NCBI RefSeq assembly: GCF_032362555.1
Contig: NC_083536.1
Location: 7,130,001-7,194,000, forward strand
Direction of reading: 5' to 3'
DNA: 64,000 bases
Origin: Amyelois transitella
Taxonomy: Eukaryota; Arthropoda; Insecta; Lepidoptera; Pyralidae
Shown here: piece after piece, positions 9,645 through 18,646 of the stretch
How the letters are laid out: each line of letters starts with the position of its first letter
Numbering within the stretch: position 1 is the first letter of the stretch
The notes under the pieces: generated by a model
The model's input: only the letters and a program-made list of their open reading frames with translations
Told to the model about the DNA's origin: nothing
Databases searched by the model: none
Translations under genes and position numbers: made by a program

Positions 9645-11362
9645 TACGGTCGCTTGTTGAGGGTGGATTGGGGAATCTGATATTCCCCGATTTGGTCAAA
9701 AAAGGATTTATAGAGGAACATAACCTCCATCCGTTTGATGATGTCATTGCCGGCCGCAATGAGGGCGCGCCCAATAACGCCGATCATTTGCAGATCGGGA
9801 GCGCTTCTGAGCACGCCGAAGAAAGCGGCCGACGCGTCCTCGTCCGTGATGCCGTCACCGACCGCGCCATTGACGCGGGCGGTGGCGATTTCGCGGGGAC
9901 GCTGGTCTGTCTGTCTCGTCTGAGAGGGGGGGAGGTTTTGCACCGCTTTTGGCGGTGATGATTCAAAACCTGGGGGGGGGGAAGTCAAAGCCGCAACAGG
10001 TGAGGCCTGAGGCGACGGAGCATGTTTTGGAGCCGTCCAGGGATTCCTAACCGCGGGGGGACGCAATTGGACGTTAGTCACGTCCGCATAAGTAGCGGGG
10101 CGGGAGGAGGGAGGGGTTGGGGCCGCAGGTGCAGCCCTCTGAGGGATTTGGGGAGGCTTGCCTTGCGGCTTGCCTTGGGGCTTTGGAGTTAAGCCTTTTT
10201 GCTGCCTTTTTGGTGCTTTCGGGCAGCCCCGCCAGTTGGCTGGGTGTCCCGATTCACCGCAAAGGACGCAAGCAGGCGGGTCGGAGGAGTCCCGAGTGCG
10301 TGGGCACTCTTTAGTGGAGTGGGAGTTTAGGCACTTTACGCACCTAGGCTTGGCGTGACAATGCCTCGCCGAATGGCCGTACAACTGGCAGTTGTGGCAT
10401 TGGCCGACAACGCCGCGGCTGAGGGGTTTCTCGACGTTGATACCGCCGAGGCCAGCCACCTCTTTAATTTGGAACACCGCTTTCGCGGCCTTTGTCATTT
10501 CTAAAATGACTAGGACAAGGTTGAAAGGCTGCTTAGTGCCTTTGTTTGCTCGGTACATCCTATGTACCTCGAGGACGGGGAGATTTTGGGACTTTAGATC
10601 CTGGAGGATGAAGTCCTCCGAGATCTCGTATGGGACGTTACGGATAACGACGCGTAGGTGGCGTTCGTCCTCCAGGGCGTAAGTGTGGTATGCTATGTTC
10701 CGTTCCCTCAGAAATTTCTGAAGGGCACGGTGGTCTTGTTCAGTCGGGATCTTGATTCTGATCCCATGGCCGATGTTGGTGGCCGAAGTGAAACGGATGT
10801 TCCGTTCGTTACAGGCGGCCGACACCATCGTCCACTTGCTCTTATCTTGGAGGATAAGAGGAGGGGGGACTTTGGATCGGCTGCCGTTATCAGGTTTGGG
10901 CGCGGGATTGGGTTTAGAGGGCCTGGCCTCGCCCGAGGGCTTGGCGGCCTTGGTAGGCGGGAGAGCCTTGTCTTTTGACCGTTTTTGGCGTTTATTGCCA
11001 ACGGTGATGAAGTCTTCATCGTCCGATGAAGAGGGAGAGGCGGGAGAGAGGGTGGTTGTCTCCATGTGGGTGTTCATGGAGTTACCGGCGGGGGTTTCCG
11101 GCTCCGAGGAGTCGGATTCCTCCATAGCAGTCTGGGACGGGGGGGATTTGGCTTCAGAGTCCTCCGAAGCCTGAGATTTGGCCTTCTTGGCCGAGGCGCC
11201 GATTAACTTCGGCAGGTAGGGACTAAGCCAAGGCTGTTTAAGCCTGGCGAACAAGCAGAACTTGTTGAAGTGGACGCTTGAGGACAGGTAGTCCGTTAGG
11301 ACATCCCTGAACGTCTCCACAATATGCTCCGGGAGTTCGTCGGGGTCGGGGGGTTTCTCCAT
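9644..11362 (-). CDS. Jockey-type ORF1, Gag-like RNA-binding protein (572 aa)
   Basis: This encodes the nucleic-acid-binding ORF1 protein that packages the element RNA. An acidic, Ser/Pro-rich N-terminal half is followed by a PRE_C2HC-like region (about residues 190-300). Three zinc knuckles then follow: CHNCQLYGHSARHC, CVKCLNSHSTKEC and CVLCGESGHPANWRGC. A long Pro-rich tail ends the protein. The reading frame is intact from ATG 11362 to the stop. The stop TAA overlaps the ORF2 start as TAATG, an arrangement known from related non-LTR elements such as SART1 to allow reinitiation. It is GC-rich compared with its surroundings, as is common for this clade. Confidence 0.88.
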   Translation of the reverse strand: MEKPPDPDELPEHIVETFRDVLTDYLSSSVHFNKFCLFARLKQPWLSPYLPKLIGASAKKAKSQASEDSEAKSPPSQTAMEESDSSEPETPAGNSMNTHMETTTLSPASPSSSDDEDFITVGNKRQKRSKDKALPPTKAAKPSGEARPSKPNPAPKPDNGSRSKVPPPLILQDKSKWTMVSAACNERNIRFTSATNIGHGIRIKIPTEQDHRALQKFLRERNIAYHTYALEDERHLRVVIRNVPYEISEDFILQDLKSQNLPVLEVHRMYRANKGTKQPFNLVLVILEMTKAAKAVFQIKEVAGLGGINVEKPLSRGVVGQCHNCQLYGHSARHCHAKPRCVKCLNSHSTKECPRTRDSSDPPACVLCGESGHPANWRGCPKAPKRQQKGLTPKPQGKPQGKPPQIPQRAAPAAPTPPSSRPATYADVTNVQLRPPAVRNPWTAPKHAPSPQASPVAALTSPPPGFESSPPKAVQNLPPSQTRQTDQRPREIATARVNGAVGDGITDEDASAAFFGVLRSAPDLQMIGVIGRALIAAGNDIIKRMEVMFLYKSFFDQIGEYQIPQSTLNKRP

Positions 11363-11858
11363 TTCGAGTAGGAGGGGGGGGAACGCGAGTTATACTTTGA
11401 ATACGTACCGGAATGGGCCGCGCTGAAGCTGTTATCGCACTTCACTTTTTACACAGTCACAGTCACACCACTTAGGGTCCACAAAACACAAACCGCTTTA
11501 TGATGGAATTCGAAATGTTTATCGACCGGGGCCGTAAATCACTGATGCTCACCGCGCTTCCAAGAACACACAGCGTTGACGGGATGGGCCGCACTGAAGA
11601 TGTTATCGCTCGTTCGTTGCCTTAGAATACACCACACGTAGCTTGGCTGATACGGATGCCGAAATTGGTAAGGGTGCCGGGTGCCGAAATTGCCTTGTCT
11701 GACTGACGTCTGGTGGCCGAAACTCACTGACTCACTGATTCTCGTTAACTCGGAGAGGAGCTGTGAACTCGAACACGACTTGTCGACTGTGTGAGTCGCG
11801 ATCACCGATTCTGGCCCGTTTTATACGAACACGTAGCATCGACTGGTAGTATACTACC
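11363..11858 (-). promoter_or_regulatory. Jockey-type A 5' UTR with repeated block
   Basis: This non-coding leader lies upstream of ORF1. A block reading like GGGCCGC(G/A)CTGAAG(C/A)TGTTATCGC occurs at about 11413 and again at about 11583, roughly 170 bp apart, suggesting a partly duplicated 5' UTR/promoter unit as found in some non-LTR elements. A palindrome GGTAGTATACTACC sits at 11845-11858, exactly at the proposed 5' junction. No long ORF is credible here. Confidence 0.5.
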
Positions 11859-12029
11859 CTCCGACGATGTTGTGTCGGAGGTTGTATATATAGCTCCAAT
11901 CCGTGAAATCTCTGAAATCGCGATTTAGTTTCTTCTCTGCTATTGGTTGAGCGCGTCAATTACTTCGAGATGATTGACAGTTGTTGTGAGATTGGATGTT
12001 GTGACGAGTGGCGTAGAGATGTCGCCACA
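11859..12029 (-). repeat. LTR fragment of a tRNA-Trp-primed LTR element (left copy)
   Basis: This matches 12591-12720 plus 12987-13024 almost base for base, with the SINE absent. On the minus strand it starts TGTGGCGACATC. It is cut at 11859, where the Jockey-type element begins. A G-rich tract next to 12030 (GGTGGGGAGTAC on the minus strand) would fit as polypurine tract. Confidence 0.65.
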
Positions 12030-12487
12030 GTACTCCCCACCAAGACCGGAGGTTTGATGTCTTGATCTTGCTGTGTAATCTGTACTTCAGTTGTAGCTTG
12101 CAAGTGCCAGTTGTCTTCCAGTGCGTCGGAAGTTGCTCGAAGTCCTAGTGTGTCAGGAGTGAGCCGTTGCGTTGCTCGTAGTCTGCGGTGAGTCGAGACA
12201 GTAGTGAGCGAAGTCGACTTGTTGGCGCCGGTAGATATCGTGCAGAGCTGCCACGCTGGAGAGAGGAGCGGCCGTCGAAGAGATCCAGGCGTGGGCTGCG
12301 GTTGATGCGTCGGTCGCTGAAGTCGATGAGAGTGAGTTCGGGTGGAGACAGGACCAGGAAGCTCGGTGAGTCAGCTGCGATGGACCTGCTGCGATACCCA
12401 GTTGCTGGCTTGCTGTGAGACTGCTTGCAGAGTGAGAGGAGTGATGCTGAGGATTGGAGATGATGATGATGGAGAAGGTTGCTTCCA
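12030..12487 (-). mobile_element. internal region of a non-autonomous LTR element
   Basis: About 460 bp lie between the two LTR copies, with a primer-binding site at one end and a purine tract at the other, and no credible coding capacity. This is the structure of a terminal-repeat retrotransposon in miniature (TRIM) or a large-deletion derivative. Mobilisation would need enzymes from a relative; the tRNA-Trp primer is used by the CsRn1/Kabuki group among others, but the parent cannot be named from this fragment. Confidence 0.5.
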
Positions 12488-12505
12488 ATCACGTCGGGGT
12501 CACCA
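12488..12505 (-). promoter_or_regulatory. primer-binding site, tRNA-Trp type
   Basis: The plus strand reads ATCACGTCGGGGTCACCA, which equals the 3' end of insect tRNA-Trp with its CCA. The minus strand is therefore a perfect primer-binding site one base after the LTR end at 12507. Confidence 0.7.
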
Positions 12506-12506
12506 A

Positions 12507-13024
12507 TGTAGCGGGAGCGATGATTCGGCTCGACCGCCACCAAAGGGAAGATCTTCCGCCGCGGAACGGGAACGCCGGGAACCGCGGCTCCGACGATGTT
12601 ATGTCGGAGGTTGTATATATAGCTCCAATCCGTGAAATCTCTGAAATCGTGATTTAGTTTCTTCTCTGCTATTGGTTGAGCGCGTCAATTACTTCGAGAT
12701 GATTGACAGTTGCTGTGAGATATATATGTGAAGACGGCCTCTGTGGCTCAGCGGTAGTACGCTTGTCTGTGACACCGGAGGTCCCGGGTTCGAATCCCGG
12801 CCAGGGCATGATGAGAAAAGAACTTTTTCTGATTGGCCTGGGTCTTGGATGTTTATCTATATAAGTATTTATTATAAAATATAGTATCGTTGAGTTAGTA
12901 TCTCGTAACACAAGTCTCGAACTTACTTCGAGGCTAACTCAATCAGTGTAATTTGTCCCGTATATATTTATTTATATTTATTTATATTGGATGTTGTGAC
13001 GAGTGGCGTAGAGATGTCGCCACA
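12507..13024 (-). repeat. LTR of the tRNA-Trp-primed element (right copy, with SINE)
   Basis: On the minus strand it begins TGTGGCGACATC and ends CCGCTACA. Without the SINE it would be about 260 bp. The stretch 12507-12590 has no counterpart in the left copy, because the left copy is truncated. Confidence 0.65.
12726..12986 (+). mobile_element. tRNA-derived SINE
   Basis: The head (12736-12808) folds as a degenerate tRNA: an A-box-like TGGCTCAGCGGTAG, a B box GGTTCGAATCC, and an anticodon loop reading CTGTGAC with GTG (His) at the anticodon position. A unique body and an A/T-rich tail of TATTTA repeats follow. It is a SINE, not a tRNA gene, because the acceptor stem is mismatched and the tRNA part is fused to a body and tail. 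It was inserted into an LTR: the undisturbed LTR copy at about 11999 gives the empty site. No clear target duplication longer than 2-3 bp is seen. Confidence 0.8.
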
Positions 13025-13587
13025 GATCCATAGTTCAAACGGTACAAATCATTTAATCGAAGTACTCTATACATGCCCAACATGAAAGCCAAAATACACA
13101 ACTACAACACTTTCTAGTTACGTTAAAACAGAAACTTAATATTTCCTCTGCCAGACTTAAAAGATACACAACCTGTACAAATCGGAAAAATCAAAACAAG
13201 GTATTTAACAATAACGAAAAAATTTTTTACAGAAATTTAACATCAACCCATACTGATAGCCAAGAAAAGGAAGTACCTCCTCCAGAATCACTTCGACAAT
13301 ATTGGGCCAATATTTAGGAATATCCCGTTGAGCATAACCGCGATGCAGAATGGATTCAGGAAATCGACAAACAATCTTTAAATATCAATAGAATTAAATT
13401 TGACCATATACCAGTAGATACTTTCATAGAAGTTATACAACTTTCACATAACTGGAAATCCCCTGGCTCAGATAACATACATAATTATTGGTATAAGAAA
13501 TTTACATGTACACATCCATACATACACAATAACCTTAACTCGTTCATAGCCGCACCTCATACAATGCCAACATATATAACACAGGGT
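13025..13587 (+). pseudogene. R4/Dong-clade element, N-terminal region of ORF
   Basis: This is the first surviving piece of a site-specific-type non-LTR retrotransposon. From about 13105 the plus strand reads a charged stretch (LKQKLNISSARLKRY) and then a block ending WKSPGSDNIHNYWYKKF, the RT N-terminal motif of R4/Dong-clade proteins. There is one in-frame TAG at 13316-13318. The frame continues to 13587, where a short retroposon is inserted, and resumes at 15251 with ITYMIPKDN, so the two pieces belong to one ORF. I see no start codon; the LTR element at 13024 borders it. Confidence 0.7.
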
Positions 13588-13740
13588 TGACATAATTTGT
13601 ACAGTGTGTACATATTTTATTTTATCTTTATTTATTTGACGAAATATCGAATTCGTATTGAAATAACTAGTTCTACATTCATTCATGTTTTTTAATGTAG
13701 ACAATGTGTATTCGTCCATGATTTAGATTTAAGAGATCTA

Positions 13741-15061
13741 CTACTCTGTCAAGAAAGTAGCAGGAAAAGATCAATAATACACAAACTGTTTGTTATTCAT
13801 CCAAATTTATTTTATCACCTTCAAAATATGCTCCTTTAGAAACGATACACTTACGCCAACGAATAATCCAATCATCAAAACATTTTTTAAACGCTGTTTC
13901 CGGAATTGAGGTCAGTTCTCGCCGCGAATTCTCTTTTATGTCTTCTACCGATTGAAAACGGGTGCCACGAAGTGGTAATTTGAGTTTAGGAAAAAGAAAA
14001 AAGTCGGCTGGAGCCATATCTGGTGAATATGGTGGTTGCTCGATGGTATTTGTTGAGTGTTTGGTTAAAAATTCGTTCACAATGATGGCCTTGTGCGAAG
14101 GTGCATTATCATGGTGCAAAATCCAAGAATTTTCTTTCCACAAATCTGGCCTTTTTCGTCGGATTTGCTCTCTTAAACGCCGCATAACACTCAAATAATA
14201 TTCCTTATTTACCGTTTGACCTTCCGGCAAGAATTCCGAGTGCACAACACCGCGATAGTCAAAGAAAACAGTCAACATGACTTTGACTTTTGAACGACTT
14301 TGGCGTGGTTTTTTCGGTTTCGGTTCAGTTGGAAGGCGCCACTCCGAAGCTTGTTGACTAGTTTGCATGTCAAACTCGTAAACCCACGTCTCGTCACCAG
14401 TAACAATGCGTTTCATGAATGTTGGGTCGGAATTGACTCGTTCTAGCATGTCCTCAGCGACTCTCATGCGATTGAGTTTTTGAAAAAAATTCAGGTCTTT
14501 TGGGACTAGCCGAGCGGCAACATGTTTCATACCCAAATTTTTAGTTAAAATGGTACCGATCGACTCGTGAGATACAGAAAGTTCGGTGGCTATCTCTCTC
14601 AAAGTTGAATGAGGATTTTCAGTCACTATTTCCTTCACTTTTGCGATGTTAACTTCAGTTGCAGACGTTGATGGCCTACCAGAGCGAGGCAAATCTTCCA
14701 TCACATCTCGACCGCTTTTGAACGCTTTGTACCACTCATAAGCACGAGTTTTTGATAAAGTCGATTCACCGTAAGCCTTCTGTAACATTTTCAGTGACTC
14801 CGAACACGATATTCCATTGGCAATGCAAAATTTAAGACAAACTCTTTGTTCGATGTTTTTATCCATTATGAAATTAGCAATACACACTAGATATGATATA
14901 ACTAAAAATAGCACTGTATTTAATGTAAACAACAGATGCAACTCAAACTCCGCGCCAAAATGGAAAACAGTTGTGCCAATCTTACAACAACAAAAAAAAC
15001 AAAAATTTGAATTTGGAACCATAAATAAATAATCCATTCCCGATACTTTTCTGACTGAATG
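13741..15061 (-). mobile_element. mariner element A (1321 bp)
   Basis: It is flanked by TA at 13739-13740 and 15062-15063. The imperfect terminal inverted repeats of about 30 bp read CTACTCTGTCAAGAAAG on the left and CATTCAGTCAGAAAAG as the reverse complement of the right. Copy B (35564-36884) has the same length and nearly the same sequence, and the shared sequence ends at the same points, which fixes the borders. It encodes one intact transposase. Confidence 0.93.
13793..14866 (-). CDS. mariner transposase A (357 aa, intact)
   Basis: This is a cut-and-paste transposase of the Tc1/mariner superfamily. The start at 14866 (MDKNIEQRVC) fits the family length of about 345-360 residues; an open upstream extension is probably untranslated. 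The N-terminal half has two helix-turn-helix motifs separated by GRP (residues 62-64, RSGRPS). Catalytic residues are D158 in TGDETW, D253 in HHDNAPSH and D288 in MAPADFF. The last two are separated by 34 residues, so this is a DD34D mariner. There are no stops or frameshifts. It differs from copy B at five positions (6, 23, 104, 109, 213). It sits on the strand opposite the host R4-type element. Confidence 0.95.
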   Translation of the reverse strand: MDKNIEQRVCLKFCIANGISCSESLKMLQKAYGESTLSKTRAYEWYKAFKSGRDVMEDLPRSGRPSTSATEVNIAKVKEIVTENPHSTLREIATELSVSHESIGTILTKNLGMKHVAARLVPKDLNFFQKLNRMRVAEDMLERVNSDPTFMKRIVTGDETWVYEFDMQTSQQASEWRLPTEPKPKKPRQSRSKVKVMLTVFFDYRGVVHSEFLPEGQTVNKEYYLSVMRRLREQIRRKRPDLWKENSWILHHDNAPSHKAIIVNEFLTKHSTNTIEQPPYSPDMAPADFFLFPKLKLPLRGTRFQSVEDIKENSRRELTSIPETAFKKCFDDWIIRWRKCIVSKGAYFEGDKINLDE

Positions 15062-15250
15062 TATATTTGTACATTGACGTCCGATGAAAATGCTGCAGTG
15101 TAGTTTGTTCCGCCGCTTCTTCTACACATGCGCTTTGGAAGCGGTAGTAGTTATAATTAGATTTAAGTGATGTGACGTCAATAAGTGATACCTTGTATCC
15201 AATTTTGAAAATAAATCTATTCTATTCTATTCTATTCTATTCTATTCTAT

Positions 15251-15706
15251 AACTTACATGATTCCGAAAGACAATAACGACATAATAAATCCTGCTAAAT
15301 ATAGACCGATTACTTGTCTTCAAACTATTTATAAAATTCTTACAGCATGTATCAACAAAATGATCTATCAACACATAATAGAAAATAATGTTCTAGCAGA
15401 ACAGCAAAAAGGATGCAGGAAAAATAGTGGGGGATGTAAAGAACAACTCATCATAGATTCCATAGTCATGAATAAAGCAGCTAAAAATAGATCAAATTTA
15501 CATGTAATGTTCATAGATTATCAAAAAGCATTTGATTCTGTTCCACATACTTGGTTAAAGTATGTGCTTCAGCTCTACAAAATAGATCCACAACTAGTAT
15601 GTTTTTTCGAATCTGCAATGAACAATTGGAAAACGACTTTAAAAATTAAGCAGGCTGGAAATCCGATTACTACTGAACCGATTAATATTAAACGTGGAAT
15701 TTTTCA
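15251..15706 (+). pseudogene. R4/Dong-clade RT, fingers and palm part
   Basis: This continues the R4-type ORF with YRPITCLQTIYKILTACI, the AEQQKGCRKNSGGCKEQL block that is typical of the clade, and the MFIDYQKAFDSVPHTW motif holding the first catalytic Asp. It is cut at about 15706 after KRGIFQ, where another non-LTR element is inserted. The palm resumes at 17853 (LSPLWFCLAI). The reading frame happens to stay open into the inserted element, giving a misleading long fused ORF (15258-17351). Confidence 0.82.
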
Positions 15707-17351
15707 AAGGAGATTCTTCAGATCTCAGTACTTCAATTCCAACTTCTCTGCTCCAGATCCATTTGATTCGCAGAATGCCTTAGTCGACTCGAATGCTACA
15801 GTTAGTGACATTCACTCAATCGTAACTGATGAGGTTGAGGTGTATGATCTGATTACTCAGCTTGATGTGTCTAAATCGGCCGGGCCCGATAAATTGCCGG
15901 CTCGGTTTCTCATTGGCTGCGCTGGTGCGATTGCTATACCTATCTCAATTCTATTCAACAAATCATTTAGAGAGCATTGTGTTCCGGTAATTTGGAAATC
16001 GGCCTATATTACACCAGTTCCGAAAAAAGGCTCTAAGACTGATGTTAAGAATTTTAGACCGATCTCTAAACTATGTATTATAGTAAAATTGTTGGAAAGG
16101 CTAACTTATAAACGTATATATTCTGTTCTCAAGGAGTCAATAAGTATTGAACAACATGGAGTTCTAAGAGGACGCTCAACTACATCTAACCTAATCCTAC
16201 TTAATGACTTTATTACCGAATCTATCGATAATGGATCTCAAGTTGACGTCATTTATACCGATTATAGCAAAGCTTTTGATCGAATAAGTCATAATTTGCT
16301 TATTAGAAAGTTGTTTGCTTCAGGCATCCGTGGTGACCTTCTCAGGTGGTTTATCTCATACCTGGAGAATAGATCACAAGCTGTGGTGGTTAGTAACTAT
16401 ATTTCTAGTTGGATTCCTGTCCCAAGCGGCGTTCCTCAGGGTTCGCTGCTTGGTCCTTTGCTTTTTACTGTCTTTGTCAATGACATTACTAACTGCTTTA
16501 ATTCATCACAACTTTTGTGTTATGCAGATGACATGAAAGTTTTTCGTTCTATTTCTTCCGGTGTTGACGTTGAGCTACTTCAACAGGACTTAGATCGGTT
16601 ATCTGACTATTGTCTACGTAATAAGTTGGATTTAAACGCTGATAAATGTGCGTTTGCCACGTTCACCCGAAAACGTAAACCAGTAAATTCACGATATTTT
16701 CTTAAAGGTACCGAATTGAAAAAACAGTCTGGCATTCGTGATTTAGGCGTATTTCATGACTCCAAATTATTATTTGATACTCACATTGCCAATATAATTA
16801 ATAAAGCCTCCAAATCCTTAGGATTTGTGATGCGCAATTCTAAAAGTTTTAAAAAAGCCAAAACCTTAAAAATTTTATACTGTACTTATGTAAGGAGCCA
16901 TCTGGAGTACGCTTGTCAGATTTGGAACCCAATTTATGATATTTATATTTCCAGAATTGAGGCAATTCAAAAAAGATTTTTACGTTATTTATGTTTTCAG
17001 TTACATATTTCTTATAGTTCTGATCAATATGACGAGTTGTGTGCGAGGCAACATCTCGTTCCTCTAGTCACTAGAAGGAATGTGGCAGATTTAATATTTT
17101 TCTCCAAAATAATCAATAGTATTGTTGATTGTCCTGATATTCTTGCAAAAATAGGCTTTAAAGTCCCACCTAGAACTATGCGTAGTAATCCATTGTTTAA
17201 TACCCCCTTCGTCAACACTAATTATAGACAAAATCATCTGTACAATCGAATTTCAGTAGACGCTGATATTGATATCTTTGATTTTAGCATTACTAAATTG
17301 AGGCGAACTCTTATACAATTCTTCTTTCCAAGCGACGTGGTTGATGGCTGA
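15707..17351 (+). CDS. non-LTR element C ORF2, RT domain (partial, frame open)
   Basis: This is a reverse transcriptase of the Jockey/CR1 assemblage, lacking its endonuclease because the copy is 5'-truncated. Motifs in order: KSAGPDKLPARF, the PVPKKGSKTDVKNFRPIS block, IYTDYSKAFDRISH (first Asp), VPSGVPQGSLLGPLLF, the catalytic LLCYADDMKVF, and the C-terminal LGVFHDSKLLFDTHI and YVRSHLEYACQIWNP blocks. The frame is open to the stop at 17351, about 545 residues with no lesion. There is no start codon of its own: the open frame is entered from the R4 fragment upstream, so a gene predictor would report a 697-residue hybrid of two RT clades. Confidence 0.88.
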
Positions 17352-17388
17352 CCGGAGATGATATCACAATAATATATATATATATATT

Positions 17389-17640
17389 GTAGGCAACCTT
17401 CTTGCTTGTTGCAAGTTTTATCACGTCGGGGTCACCAGTTGTAGGAAGTATAGTTATGAAAGTTAGTTATTCCTACAGAAGGAAGAAGGAGAAAAGAGGA
17501 GAGAAATAATCAGTTTTAAAATAACTTTATTATAAACATAAAAATTAAGAAGCTTTTACAATAAAAGTTATTTGTGACATAAATCAGTAACAAAACCATG
17601 GCAACCGTTGCTTTGGGCGTCTAGCAGGAGGGTTGCCTAC
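17389..17640 (-). repeat. LTR fragment with tRNA-Trp primer site
   Basis: The stretch 17442-17640 reads on the minus strand as TGTAGGCAACCCTCC...CTTCCTACA, an LTR-like unit of about 199 bp. A tRNA-Trp primer-binding site follows at 17421-17439 (plus strand TATCACGTCGGGGTCACCA). The far side (17389-17399) repeats the LTR start in inverted orientation (TGTAGGCAACC), so the whole fragment is bounded by 11-bp inverted repeats. It lies in the 3' UTR of non-LTR element C. The second LTR is missing. Confidence 0.5.
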
Positions 17641-17852
17641 ATCTATATTTAACTGTCGATAGAATTAAGTTCTTTTAAATTTAGTAACTAGACGTTAACT
17701 CATAGATTGTTATTGTTGATTGTTTAGAGATTGATGTTCCTTTTTTTTATTGTATTAGTGTTTTGTATCTGTGAGGACCTATAATTGACCATTTGTTTTA
17801 CATATGTGACGCTATTTTTTGTAAACGGTTGTTGGTCTTCCAAATAAATAAA

Positions 17853-18646
17853 TAAATTCTCTTAGCCCTCTATGGTTTTGTTTGGCAATCAACCCATTAT
17901 CTTCTCTTTTAAACAATAGTTACCTAGGTTTTAAAATAAATAACAGAAACTCCTACTTTTTACTGTCACATCTTCTCTACATGGATGACATAAAAGTACT
18001 ATCTAATACTTAAGTTCAGCTATTCGGTTTGGCCGACATTACGCAAGAGTTTTCTCACGATATCCACATGAGTTTCGGGATAGATAAATGTAAAATTCTC
18101 TCCATAATTAAAGGTAAGATACAAAAAAATGATTACATGCTTCAAACTGGTGAACCGATACAATCAATGGAGGAGCAGGACACATACAAATATTTAGGAT
18201 TTAAACAATCTAGACAAATAAACCAAAAAGAAACTAAAAATGAACTCATAAGCAAATTTAAATATCGCCTTAACCTTATCCTTAAAAGTCATCTTAATTC
18301 TAGAAACACTACAAAAGCAATAAATACATTTGCAATCCCTGTCCTTACTTATTCTTTCGGAATAATACAGTGGTCACAGACAGATCTTAAAAAGAGACAA
18401 CGCATAGTCAATACAAGCCTCACCAAATACAGAAAGCATCATCCGAAAGCATGCATACAAAGACTAACATTACCACGAAAAGAAGAAGGAAGGGGCTTTA
18501 TAGATATACAAAATTTGCATAATAAACAGATACGTACACTTCGTCAATATTTTCACAGCAAATCCAATCATTCGTCCCTTCACAAACACGTCACAAATAT
18601 AGACCACAAATTGACACCTCTTAATTTACAGGACCCTAATTCGTAA
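17853..18646 (+). pseudogene. R4/Dong-clade RT, palm and thumb
   Basis: This resumes the interrupted ORF with LSPLWFCLAINPLSS and the catalytic motif LYMDDIKV at about 17980-18003. One in-frame stop follows at 18010, and then the thumb and C-terminal domain (FGIDKCKILSI, YKYLGF, and a Trp/Lys-rich region around WSQTDLKKRQR). It reads to a stop at 18646. The YMDD-type centre replaces the more usual YADD, which fits R4-like proteins as I know them. Confidence 0.8.

Larger units (their letters stand above)
3734..11858 (-). mobile_element. Jockey-type non-LTR retrotransposon A
   Basis: This is a minus-strand two-ORF element: a 5' UTR (11363-11858), ORF1 gag (9644-11362), and ORF2 endonuclease-RT (9644 down to 3734). 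The 3' end is cut off by the 412-like LTR. ORF2 is split by a Harbinger transposon at 5119-8341 with a 3-bp TTA duplication (5116-5118 and 8342-8344); on either side the RT coding sequence resumes in the same frame. The right border is placed where similarity to the right-hand LTR copy stops. The element therefore appears to have inserted into an older LTR element, and later received the Harbinger and the 412-like insertions. Confidence 0.75.
13588..15250 (+). mobile_element. short 3' end of a non-LTR element with (TATTC)n tail, split by mariner A
   Basis: Without the mariner copy this insert is about 340 bp (13588-13738 and 15064-15250). It has no ORF and ends in an AATAAAT signal followed by six to seven repeats of TATTC (15219-15250). 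It interrupts the R4-type ORF between the TQG and TYM codons. It is either a 5'-truncated non-LTR element or a SINE; the head is not tRNA-like as far as I can see. Confidence 0.55.
15707..17852 (+). mobile_element. non-LTR retrotransposon C (Jockey/CR1-like), 5'-truncated
   Basis: It is inserted in the palm of the R4-type RT. It carries a complete RT region (below), a 3' UTR, an LTR fragment at 17389-17640, and a tail of AAAT repeats at 17836-17852, directly abutting the resumed R4 coding sequence. A 5' truncation and a short 3' repeat tail are the usual marks of target-primed insertion. Confidence 0.75.

Noticed and set aside
12145-12657. ORFs on both strands between the two tRNA-Trp LTR copies
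   Set aside because: Ser/Arg-rich low-complexity translations without motifs; the region is better explained as the non-coding interior of a miniature LTR element.
12736-12808. Possible tRNA-His gene
   Set aside because: A and B boxes and a GTG anticodon position are present, but the acceptor and anticodon stems have mismatches, and the sequence is fused to a SINE body and A/T tail within an LTR.
13793-15037. A 414-residue mariner protein with a hydrophobic N-terminal extension
   Set aside because: The extension is open by chance; the start at 14866 gives the family length, and copy B supports the same start although its upstream frame differs in length.
15219-15250. Telomere-like repeat
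   Set aside because: The repeat is TATTC, not the insect TTAGG, and it follows an AATAAAT signal, so it is a retroelement tail.
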